Origin: Chloroflexota bacterium
Lineage (GTDB): Bacteria > Chloroflexota > UBA4733
DNA: 8,813 nucleotides
Reading direction: 5' to 3'
Assembly (NCBI GenBank): GCA_025980355.1
Contig: JAICXR010000106.1
Coordinates: 1-8,813 of the forward strand
The notes below the pieces were generated by a model, which ran no database searches, was not told the origin of the DNA, and worked only from the letters and a program-made list of their open reading frames with translations. Positions 1 to 5,636 of this stretch are shown in pieces. The translations under genes and the position numbers were made by a program. The stretch's first letter is position 1. Every line of letters begins with the position of its first letter.

Positions 1-1108
1 CATACGGATCGAGGGCGATCTCGTGCGTCTCTTCGGCGTAAAGGCGCAAAGGGTGATAGATCGTTTGCAGGAACATGCCGTCCGGACTCGTGAAGATGGG
101 GGCGATGACGTTCACCATTTGGGCCAGGTTCGCCATCCTCACCGTCCGGCACTGGCGGATAAAGATATTGAGGAAGGTGGCGACGGCCAGGGCGTCGGCC
201 AGCGTGTAGCGTTGCTCCAAGGCCGGTTGCTGCCGGCGGGACTGGAACCAGACGTTCCATTCGTCGTAGGCGACGTGGATCTCGTGCTTGATATGGCGGG
301 TGAAGCGGACGCGGTCGATCAGCGCCCGGCAGAGGTGCAGCGCCCGCTCCGCCTGGTGGGGCGCCATGACGTTGCGATAGTAGTCGTCGCTGCCGGTGTA
401 GAGATGGATGCTGTGGAAGGCGATGTGGGGCGCCAGCCCTTCCAGGACGACGCGATCCCAGTCGCTCCAGCCGTTTTCCCCGCAACTGACGAGCTGAATC
501 GTCGGGTCGGTCCAGTGCATGACCTTGGCGAATTCGATGGCCTTCTTCAGGTAATCCTCGGCGCTCAGCCTGCCGATTTGCCAGGCGCCATACATCTCGT
601 TACCAAGGCCCCAGTACTTGACGGCGTGGGGTTCCGGGTGGCCGTTGGCGCGGCGGAGATTGGCCCAGTAGGTGTTGCCGGTCCCATTGCAATACTCCAC
701 CCAGGCCTGGGCCTCGTCCTGGCTACCGGTGCCCATGTTGACGCAGATGTAGGGTTCCGCGCCCAGCTCCCGGCAATAGGCGATGAACTCGTCGGTGCCG
801 AAGCGGTTGGACTCCTCGGTCCGCCAGGCGAGCTCCAGGCGGCGCGGGCGCTGCTCGACCGGACCCACGCCGTCCTGCCAGTGGTAACCGCTCACGAAGT
901 TGCCGCCCGGCCAGCGCAGGACCGGGACCTGCAAGCCCCGCGCTGCGGCCAGCACGTCCCTGCGGAAGCCACGCGCGTCGCTGAGCGACGACCCCTCCTC
1001 GAAGATGCCTCCGTAGATGCAGCGCCCAAGGTGCTCGATGAAACCACCGAAGATACGGCGGTCAACCGTGCCCAGGCGGCGATCGACGTCGATCTTGATC
1101 CTGGCCAT
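1..1108 (-). CDS. abfA: GH51 alpha-L-arabinofuranosidase, 3' end beyond window
   Basis: Intracellular retaining glycosidase expected to release terminal alpha-L-arabinofuranose from arabinan, arabinoxylan or arabinogalactan oligosaccharides (EC 3.2.1.55). The frame is open from an ATG at 1108 to the left edge, giving 369 residues; family members are about 500, so roughly the last quarter (mostly the C-terminal beta domain) is missing. Seen in the translation: N-terminal 'IFGGFIEHLGRCIYGG' (about 19-34), 'LRWPGGNF' (64-71), acid/base Glu171 in 'WGLGNEMYG', 'HSIHLYTG' (232-239), and nucleophile Glu283 in 'YDEWNVW'. Glu171 and Glu283 match the spacing of known GH51 catalytic pairs. There is no signal peptide, so it should be cytoplasmic. 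An AGGAAGG Shine-Dalgarno (about 1123-1129) lies about 12 bases before ATG; an in-frame GTG at 1120 sits too close to it. The gene lies 43 bases after sulfatase A, probably in the same operon. Family assignment is strong; the exact substrate is unknown. Confidence 0.93.
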   Translation of the reverse strand, partial: MARIKIDVDRRLGTVDRRIFGGFIEHLGRCIYGGIFEEGSSLSDARGFRRDVLAAARGLQVPVLRWPGGNFVSGYHWQDGVGPVEQRPRRLELAWRTEESNRFGTDEFIAYCRELGAEPYICVNMGTGSQDEAQAWVEYCNGTGNTYWANLRRANGHPEPHAVKYWGLGNEMYGAWQIGRLSAEDYLKKAIEFAKVMHWTDPTIQLVSCGENGWSDWDRVVLEGLAPHIAFHSIHLYTGSDDYYRNVMAPHQAERALHLCRALIDRVRFTRHIKHEIHVAYDEWNVWFQSRRQQPALEQRYTLADALAVATFLNIFIRQCRTVRMANLAQMVNVIAPIFTSPDGMFLQTIYHPLRLYAEETHEIALDPY

Positions 1109-1151
1109 GCTGCGAGTCACCCTTCCTTTGGCGTTTTGGTCGTCGTCTCCG

Positions 1152-2651
1152 TTACCACCGCCCGACCTGTCGTCGCCAGACGCTGGCGGCGCTGCCGGCA
1201 TCCACCAATCGGCTGAGCAGCGTGCGCACCAGGTCCGGGTGCTCCCGGATGTCCAAGGGATGCAGTTCGTCGGGGTCGGCGCTCAAGTCGTCGATTTTCA
1301 TGTGATCCTCGCCGACATAGTACTGGAGCTTCCAGCGTTCGGTCACGAGGGTGCGCAGTTCCGGCCAGGGATCGTAGTGCGGCCCTTCGCCGCCGTTGGT
1401 GACCAGCGCGCAGTCCCGCGGCGCGTCGGTGCGCTCGCCCCGGCACCAGGGCAGCAGCGAGACGCCCTGGTAGGGCAATGCCGGGGCGATGCCGGCCGCG
1501 GCGAGGATGGTGGCCGTGATGTCGACCGTCTGCACGATGCCGGGCTGGCGGCTGCCGGCGGCACATTGGCCAGGCCAGCGCAGCAGCAGCGGCACGCGGA
1601 TCAAGGGTTCGTAGTGGAAGAGACCCTTACGGGCCAAACCGTGGTCGCCCAACATCTCGCCGTGATCGGCGGTGAAGATCACCAGGGTGTTCTCGGCCAG
1701 CCCCCGGTCGGCAAGGTGTTGCAGCAGCCGGCCCACCTGGTCGTCGATCAAGGTGAGCATCGCATAGTACTGGGCGCGATATTCGCGCCAGTGCTCGGTA
1801 AAGGGGGCAGAGCCGCGCCGATGGCGATCCTGGTGATACGGAGACCGGCGTTCCAGTTCGCCTTCCGCCCACAGCGGCGGGGAGAAGGCGGCGGGATCGT
1901 ACCGCTCGCGGTAGGGGCGCGGGGCGTTGAAGGGGTGGTGCGGGTCGACGAACGAGCACCAGGCGAAGAAGGGCGTACTGCCGGGCTGATCGATGAACGC
2001 CATGGTCCGGTCGGCGATCCAGGTGGATTGGTGCAGCTCCGGCGGCAACTCCGAGGTCCACAGCTCGGGCGCCAGCGGCCGTTGACCTTCCGGCAACCCT
2101 TCCCGCACCGCCAGCCGGTAGGCATCGGGGTGGTGTTCCTGAATCCAGTCCAGATAGTCGTCGCGCACGAAGGCGCGCTCCCGGGCAGGCTGGGCGGGGT
2201 CGGCCCGGGTGGGGGTCGGCACGTCGGCCAGATAGTCCTTCAGGTCGTGGGTGATCGCCCGCTCGCCGAAGCCGGAGTAGTCGGGGCCGGGGCGCCAGTC
2301 CGGGAACTCGTAGTCCGGCGCGTAGTCGCGACGCAAGGAGGCGAAGTGGGTCTTGCCGAACATGCCGGTGCGAAGGCCCTGGCCGCTCAGCGCGCGGGCC
2401 AGGCCGTGCGGGACGTCGGGCACGGGGATGCCGTTTCGGCGGACGCCGTGGGCGTCGGGGAACTGGCCGGTCATGAAGCTGGCCCGGCTGGGCATGCAGA
2501 CCGGGTTGGTGACGTAGCACCGTTCAAACAGCACTCCATGCGCGGCCAGCCGGTCGATGTTCGGCGTCTGCACCTCCCGGTTGCCCATGCAGCCGAGGGC
2601 ATCGAAGCGGTGCTGGTCGGTCGTGATAAGGAGGACGTTCGGCGGTGGCAT
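1152..2651 (-). CDS. Type I (formylglycine) sulfatase A
   Basis: Alkaline-phosphatase-superfamily sulfatase, 499 residues from the ATG at 2651. Active-site features visible: Asp12-Gln13 in 'TTDQHR' (metal ligands), Cys52 in 'CMPSR' (the cysteine oxidised to formylglycine by a maturase) with Arg56, 'GKTHF' (99-103, Lys100 and His102), 'DPHHPF' (236-241), Asp329-His330 in 'FTADHGEMLGDHG', and Lys342 in 'ARKG'. An Asp-Gln rather than Asp-Asp metal pair also occurs in the phosphonate monoester hydrolase branch, so activity on other sulfate or phosphonate esters cannot be excluded. There is no signal peptide; the first beta strand starts at residue 5, so the enzyme is cytoplasmic. A GTG at 2660 would add three residues and overlap the stop of sulfatase B as GTGA; I prefer ATG 2651, preceded by GGGGGTGAGG, a sequence supplied by the repeat. 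It is closely related to sulfatase C at the right edge. Substrate not determinable. Confidence 0.93.
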   Translation of the reverse strand: MPPPNVLLITTDQHRFDALGCMGNREVQTPNIDRLAAHGVLFERCYVTNPVCMPSRASFMTGQFPDAHGVRRNGIPVPDVPHGLARALSGQGLRTGMFGKTHFASLRRDYAPDYEFPDWRPGPDYSGFGERAITHDLKDYLADVPTPTRADPAQPARERAFVRDDYLDWIQEHHPDAYRLAVREGLPEGQRPLAPELWTSELPPELHQSTWIADRTMAFIDQPGSTPFFAWCSFVDPHHPFNAPRPYRERYDPAAFSPPLWAEGELERRSPYHQDRHRRGSAPFTEHWREYRAQYYAMLTLIDDQVGRLLQHLADRGLAENTLVIFTADHGEMLGDHGLARKGLFHYEPLIRVPLLLRWPGQCAAGSRQPGIVQTVDITATILAAAGIAPALPYQGVSLLPWCRGERTDAPRDCALVTNGGEGPHYDPWPELRTLVTERWKLQYYVGEDHMKIDDLSADPDELHPLDIREHPDLVRTLLSRLVDAGSAASVWRRQVGRW

Positions 2652-2757
2652 GGCCCTCACCCCCTACCCCTCTCCCCTGGGGCGAGGGGAGTTGTGGAGG
2701 ATTGCGACTCTTCGTCCTCCCCTCTCCCGTGGGGAGAGGGGCGGGGGGTGAGGGTCC
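2652..2757. repeat. GC-rich palindromic intergenic repeat with two internal hairpins
   Basis: Two arms of about 37 bases, starting CCCTCACCCCC on the left (from 2654) and ending GGGGGTGAGGG on the right (to 2754), are near-perfect reverse complements (three or four differences and one length change). Each arm is also a hairpin by itself: CCCCTCTCCCC/GGGGCGAGGGG at 2667-2689 and CCCCTCTCCC/GGGGAGAGGGG at 2719-2741. About 28 bases of non-palindromic sequence lie between. This is the CCCTCACC...GGTGAGGG type of dispersed repeat often found between genes in GC-rich bacteria, and when translated it gives 'LTPRPSP'-like peptides. Only one copy is present in the window. It could be a non-autonomous, REP/MITE-like element; no flanking target duplication is evident. 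It overlaps the 3' end of sulfatase B and abuts the start of sulfatase A. Confidence 0.85.
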
Positions 2758-4234
2758 GTTGCCCATACGGCGCCTGCCAGTTATGTTCGGCGCGCTTGGG
2801 GATGTACCGGGCGCCGGGCAGGTCGTCCTCGGTGCGGATGGTCCAGCGCAACAGTTCCTCGGTGAGGGCGAGGCGCGTATCGCGACAGGCGGGGTCGTCG
2901 ATCAGGTTGTGCAACTCGCCAGGGTCGGCTTCCAGGTCGTAGAGCTCGCCGTGCCCGAGGAGATCGTAGAGGAGCTTCCACTGACCCATGCGCACCATCT
3001 TCAGGTTGCCGCTTTGGGTGACGCTGTTCAGCTCGTCGAAGGTCGGGCCGTCGTAGGGATAGTGCAAGGGTGGCCGTTCGTCGCTCCCGTAGGGCAGGCC
3101 GCCGAAGCCGAGTTCGGCGTAGGTGCTCCGAAATTCTTCCCGCGGGTAGCCCTGCCCGGTCAGGAGGGGCCAGAGGCTGCGACCCTGCACGCCGTAGGGG
3201 ATTGGCGCGCTCACCGCCTCGCAGAGCGTCGGCATCAGGTCCACCAGGGAGACGAACTCCGGCAGCGGGGCCGCCTGGCGGACGACGCCGGGTCCCGTCA
3301 GGAGCAACGGCACGCGCACCAGGCACTCCGGCAAACCGGCGCCCTTGCGCTGCAGGCCATAATCGCCGGCGTAGTCGCCGTGGTCGGAGCAGAAGATCAG
3401 CAACGTGTTGTCGAACAGGCCGCGCGCCTTCAGGTGGTCCGTGAAGCGCCGGATCTGGTCGTCCAGCAGGCGGAGCATACCGCAGTAGGTGGCGCGGTAG
3501 CGCCGCCACTGGTCGTCGTAGCCCGGGCGTTTGCTTTCGAGCAGCCGCCGCAACCAGCGGTAGCTGCCGCCTTTCGCCTCCGCCGCTTCCGGCCCGGCGA
3601 CGCGCGCCGGCACGTCGGCTTCCGGGAACAGGCTGAAATAGGGTTCCGGCGCCTGATAGGGGTTGTGCGGTTCCGGGAAGGAGAGCCAGAGGAAGAAGGG
3701 CTGGCCGGCGCTCCGGTCGACCAGGTTGATGGCGTCGCGCACGATCCGAAACGGCAGTTGACACTCCAGCGGGAAGGGCGTCGCCTGTCGGCTGACGCGG
3801 TGATTGAGGTCCCAGAGGCCGGCGTCGAACGCCGCCTCCTGGTCGGATCGGCCGGCGGGCGGACCGCCGATGTGGCTGTAGGGCGCGGCATAGCCGTCGA
3901 AGTCCTCGGGACCCAGGTAGCTGTGGTTCTTGCCGGCCAGGTTGAGGCGGTAGCCGCGCTCCCGGAGCACGTCCATGAGGTCCGCCGGCCGGAAGATGTT
4001 GCCGGCGCCGCTATTCTGGCGGACGCGCGTGGCCTTGGGATAGCGGCCGGTGAAGACGCTGCAGCGCGCCGGCGAGCAGACCGGCATTGGGGTGTAGGCG
4101 TGGCGGAAACGGGCGCCTGCGCGGCCGAGCGCGTCGATGAACGGCGTGGTGTCCAGGGCGAAGCCCTCGCTACGCGTGAAGTCCGCCCGCTGCTGGTCGG
4201 TCATGATGAGCACGATGTTGGGAGCTACCGTCAT
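2657..4234 (-). CDS. Type I (formylglycine) sulfatase B with repeat-derived C-terminus
   Basis: Sulfatase of 525 residues. Motifs: Asp13-Gln14 in 'MTDQQR', Cys53 in 'CSPAR' (C-x-P-x-R formylglycine site, with Ala where most have Ser) and Arg57, 'GKNHSY' (101-106), 'PEPHNPY' (187-193), Asp284-His285 in 'CSDHGDYAGDYG', Lys297 in 'QRKG', and the C-terminal subdomain 'LYDLEADPGELHNL' (431-444). It starts at ATG 4234 with AAGGGAAT just upstream. There is no signal peptide, so it is probably cytoplasmic. It differs clearly from A and C, for example 'PEPHNPY' where they have 'DPHHPF', and so may attack another sulfate position or sugar. The last 32 residues, from about Thr494 ('TLTPRPSPHGRGE' onward), are translated from the palindromic repeat and are not part of the normal fold; the native end was probably near 'NWQAPYGQR'. 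The essential core is complete, so activity is likely retained. It starts 37 bases after the methyltransferase-like gene. Confidence 0.92.
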   Translation of the reverse strand: MTVAPNIVLIMTDQQRADFTRSEGFALDTTPFIDALGRAGARFRHAYTPMPVCSPARCSVFTGRYPKATRVRQNSGAGNIFRPADLMDVLRERGYRLNLAGKNHSYLGPEDFDGYAAPYSHIGGPPAGRSDQEAAFDAGLWDLNHRVSRQATPFPLECQLPFRIVRDAINLVDRSAGQPFFLWLSFPEPHNPYQAPEPYFSLFPEADVPARVAGPEAAEAKGGSYRWLRRLLESKRPGYDDQWRRYRATYCGMLRLLDDQIRRFTDHLKARGLFDNTLLIFCSDHGDYAGDYGLQRKGAGLPECLVRVPLLLTGPGVVRQAAPLPEFVSLVDLMPTLCEAVSAPIPYGVQGRSLWPLLTGQGYPREEFRSTYAELGFGGLPYGSDERPPLHYPYDGPTFDELNSVTQSGNLKMVRMGQWKLLYDLLGHGELYDLEADPGELHNLIDDPACRDTRLALTEELLRWTIRTEDDLPGARYIPKRAEHNWQAPYGQRTLTPRPSPHGRGEDEESQSSTTPLAPGERGRG

Positions 4235-4263
4235 ATTCCCTTCCCTAAATCAAGCGCCATCGC

Positions 4264-4281
4264 CCGGCCATTTATGGCCGG
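4264..4281. other. Perfect inverted repeat over the methyltransferase stop codon
   Basis: CCGGCCAT-TT-ATGGCCGG: eight-base arms with a two-base centre, covering the TAA stop at 4272-4274. It would form a stable RNA hairpin between the methyltransferase-like gene and sulfatase B. No T-run follows on the minus strand, so it is not a standard intrinsic terminator; it might act in mRNA processing or partial attenuation, or be chance in GC-rich DNA. Confidence 0.4.
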
Positions 4282-4769
4282 ATGACTGGTGGCCAGGAAA
4301 CGACGCCGATGTTCTTTGGTCCCCGAAAGCGAAAGGTCACGCGCTCAAAGCGCACATGCATGCTGCGATAATACTCCTCAACCGCCGCGACCAGCTCATC
4401 CCGGCCAAGGGGTTGCTCCGACCAGAAGTTACAGCAGGGAATCAGGACCACCGGACGCAGCGTTGCAGCTTCGGCAACAGCCCGCAGCGCTTCGTCGGGA
4501 TGCAGTCCGACGATGAGGTCGTAGAAGGGCGCCATCGCCGGAGCAAACTCCTCCTGACGGGCATGGACGCCTTTGACGGTCCAACCGCGTGGATCGATCA
4601 CCTCACAGTCGTAGTTGGCGCGCTTCCGGAGCGTCCGCGCCAGCAATCCTTGTCCGCCGGCGACGTCGGCAACGGTCTTGACGCTATTGCCGAAGCGTTC
4701 GGCAATAAAGTCGGCGAGAACGTCGAACCGTTGCGGGTCGCCGTGAAGACGATGCTGTTGCCTGCCCAT
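4272..4769 (-). CDS. Small class I SAM-dependent methyltransferase-like protein
   Basis: A 165-residue protein with a Rossmann-type SAM-binding signature: 'VADVAGGQGLLART' (33-46) resembles motif I, and 'CEVIDPRGW' (55-63) is the following beta-2 strand with an acidic residue for the ribose. 'YDLIVGLHPDEALR' and 'PVVLIPCCNFW' resemble the LH...PCC pattern of the Methyltransf_32-type family. That family includes RNA and protein methyltransferase-like proteins; the substrate here is unknown. At 165 residues it is close to a minimal single-domain enzyme. The ATG at 4769 lies nine bases after the stop of the GtaA-family pseudogene; an AGGGTAGG stretch upstream gives a weak ribosome-binding site. 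The frame is open further upstream but runs over the pseudogene's 3' end with no ATG. Its place between a glycan-related remnant and a sulfatase suggests co-transcription, but it has no obvious role in sulfate-ester breakdown. Fold call fairly good, function unknown. Confidence 0.75.
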   Translation of the reverse strand: MGRQQHRLHGDPQRFDVLADFIAERFGNSVKTVADVAGGQGLLARTLRKRANYDCEVIDPRGWTVKGVHARQEEFAPAMAPFYDLIVGLHPDEALRAVAEAATLRPVVLIPCCNFWSEQPLGRDELVAAVEEYYRSMHVRFERVTFRFRGPKNIGVVSWPPVIRP

Positions 4770-4777
4770 ACCGGCGC

Positions 4778-5121
4778 CTACCCTGCCAACCCGCGTGTCG
4801 CCAGCAGCTTCATGTACAGTCCCCCGACGACGGAACGGGCCTGGAAGCCGCGCTGCTGGCCGTCGTGCGTCCAGTACTAACCTCCACCGCCGTTTGCTCC
4901 ATCGCCGGGATATTTGCCGGTTCGTTGCCGAGGCAGCGGTACGTCTGACCGTCGACCCGCACCAGCCCGCAGAGCGGCTGCGCGCTGCCGTTCCAGTGCT
5001 TCGTCGGCTCCTCGGTCAGCCGGTCCGCCATCGACCAGACGCTGAAGTAGGGGTTATGGGTAACGAGCGGGACGACAGCCGGGCGAAAGGCTCTCGCTGC
5101 TGCTGACGTCTCGATGGGCAT
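4778..5121 (-). pseudogene. Internally deleted GtaA/DUF4964-DUF4965-type 'glutaminase' gene
   Basis: Two ends of a large protein joined out of frame. From ATG 5121, the first 81 residues look like the N-terminus of the DUF4964/DUF5127/DUF4965 (glutaminase A-like) family: 'AVPLVTHNPYFSVWSMADRL', 'KHWNGSAQPLCGLVRVDG', 'IPAMEQTAVEV'. Near 4876-4879 the frame shifts, and another minus-strand frame gives 'YWTHDGQQRGFQARSVVGGL' then 'YMKLLATRGLAG' and a TAG at 4780-4778, which resembles the family's C-terminus. In the original frame the N-terminal part runs on for 22 unrelated residues to a TGA at 4812-4810. Family members are several hundred residues long, so perhaps 1.7-2 kb of gene is missing. 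The enzymatic barrel is gone and no function is expected, although the leader may still carry the promoter of the genes that follow. The call rests on motif memory, not alignment. Confidence 0.8.
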
Positions 5122-5124
5122 TTC

Positions 5125-5149
5125 GTTCTTTTCTCAGGTTCTTTTCTCA
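5125..5149 (-). repeat. Tandem 12-base direct repeat before the pseudogene start
   Basis: On the minus strand TGAGAAAAGAAC occurs twice with one base (C) between, a 13-base period, ending three bases before the ATG at 5121. Both copies are exact. It is purine-rich and lies where the ribosome-binding site should be; GAGAA is the nearest Shine-Dalgarno-like sequence. It may be a replication-slippage duplication or a repeated regulator or RNA-binding site. Confidence 0.7.
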
Positions 5150-5189
5150 TATCGTACATCGGCCGTTGACTCCCCTTGTCGTAACAGGA

Positions 5190-5218
5190 GAGACGATCGC
5201 TCGTCAAGCGGCTATAGT
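5190..5218 (+). promoter_or_regulatory. Possible weak sigma-70-type promoter for the small plus-strand ORF
   Basis: TATAGT at 5213-5218 matches five of six bases of a -10 box. GAGACG at 5190-5195, 17 bases upstream, matches only three of six of a -35. It lies about 40 bases before the ATG at 5260. Plausible only because it fits the position of the antitoxin-like ORF; it could be chance. Confidence 0.3.
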
Positions 5219-5227
5219 CGATCGTGT

Positions 5228-5246
5228 AGTGAGAAGCAGCCTCACT
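5228..5246. promoter_or_regulatory. Inverted repeat upstream of antitoxin-like ORF, possible operator
   Basis: AGTGAG and CTCACT face each other across seven bases (AAGCAGC). Allowing a two-base bulge, the arms extend to GTAGTGAG and CTCACTCTAC (5226-5250). It lies between the candidate -10 box and the ATG at 5260. Ribbon-helix-helix antitoxins often repress their own promoters by binding such sites, so an autoregulatory operator is possible; an RNA hairpin in the leader is the alternative. Confidence 0.35.
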
Positions 5247-5259
5247 CTACCTTTGGAGG

Positions 5260-5493
5260 ATGATTGTAGGAACACTCACGATAACGTTGCCGGCTAGCTT
5301 GTACGATGAGCTGAAGCAACGAGCTGCGCTGAGACCACGAAGCGTAGAGGATGAACTTGTACGGACGCTGGATGAGGCGCTCCCTTCTACAGCGGGCGAC
5401 GAGATACTCGGGTTGACCGATGTGGCCGGACAACGGTCATCGCCCTTGCGCTCAATCGCCCGCTACTCGTCAAGGCCCGCCGCGCCCCGGTGA
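5260..5493 (+). pseudogene. Ribbon-helix-helix/antitoxin-like ORF, probably degenerate
   Basis: A 77-codon ORF whose first 45 or so residues look genuine: 'LTITLPASLYDELKQRA' has the short beta strand and first helix expected of a ribbon-helix-helix DNA-binding antitoxin, and 'RPRSVEDELVRTLDEALP' fits the second helix. From about residue 46 the translation becomes Ser/Pro/Arg-rich and loses family character, which suggests a frameshift or truncation. In another frame, 5421-5523 encodes a short Arg/Lys-rich tail ending 'RAPVKAGWHPPTQ', which could be the displaced end. GGAGG directly abuts the ATG with no spacer, which is unfavourable; ATT at 5263 would be better spaced but is rare. It is the only plausible plus-strand gene in the window. 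No toxin gene follows; the next 143 bases lead straight to the convergent lipoprotein gene. It could still be a short functional protein. Confidence 0.5.
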
Positions 5494-5636
5494 AGGCAGG
5501 CTGGCATCCGCCGACGCAATAACGCTGAAGCCCGAATCGTGCCGCCGATCATGGCCGGGCAGTCCCCGCAGAACGGGCAGATTAAAGGCTCTTTCGCGCC
5601 GACGATACCGCCGCCCGGCGAGGAGGTCCTGACCCG
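5494..5636. other. Short gene-free stretch between convergent genes
   Basis: Together with 5122-5259 this forms a gene-poor interval between the GtaA-family pseudogene and the lipoprotein gene. Here I see only short frames without family resemblance. A plus-strand frame without a start ends at TAG 5638-5640, overlapping the TAG (5639-5637) of the minus-strand lipoprotein gene. I find no hairpin followed by a T-run that would serve as an intrinsic terminator for either strand. Confidence 0.5.

Noticed and set aside
23..2942. Long plus-strand open frames (397 and 641 codons) opposite the GH51 and sulfatase A genes
   Set aside because: They are antisense shadows caused by high GC; their translations show no family motifs, while the minus strand carries complete catalytic signatures.
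2645..4285. A 546-codon plus-strand open frame opposite sulfatase B
   Set aside because: Low-complexity Ala/Val/Arg translation with no recognisable domain, and it runs through the palindromic repeat; the minus-strand sulfatase is clearly the real gene.
4810..5121. A standalone 103-residue small protein
   Set aside because: Its first 81 residues match the start of a much larger family and the rest is out-of-frame reading of that family's C-terminal region, so a pseudogene explains it better.
5421..5523. Possible separate MazE/AbrB- or PIN-like C-terminal fragment ('RAPVKAGWHPPTQ')
   Set aside because: Too short, no start codon or ribosome-binding site, and the resemblance is too weak to name a family; noted only as a possible displaced tail of the antitoxin-like ORF.
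5560..5636. Terminator after the lipoprotein gene
   Set aside because: Only a short CCCG/CGGG stem is visible on the minus strand, with no following T-run.
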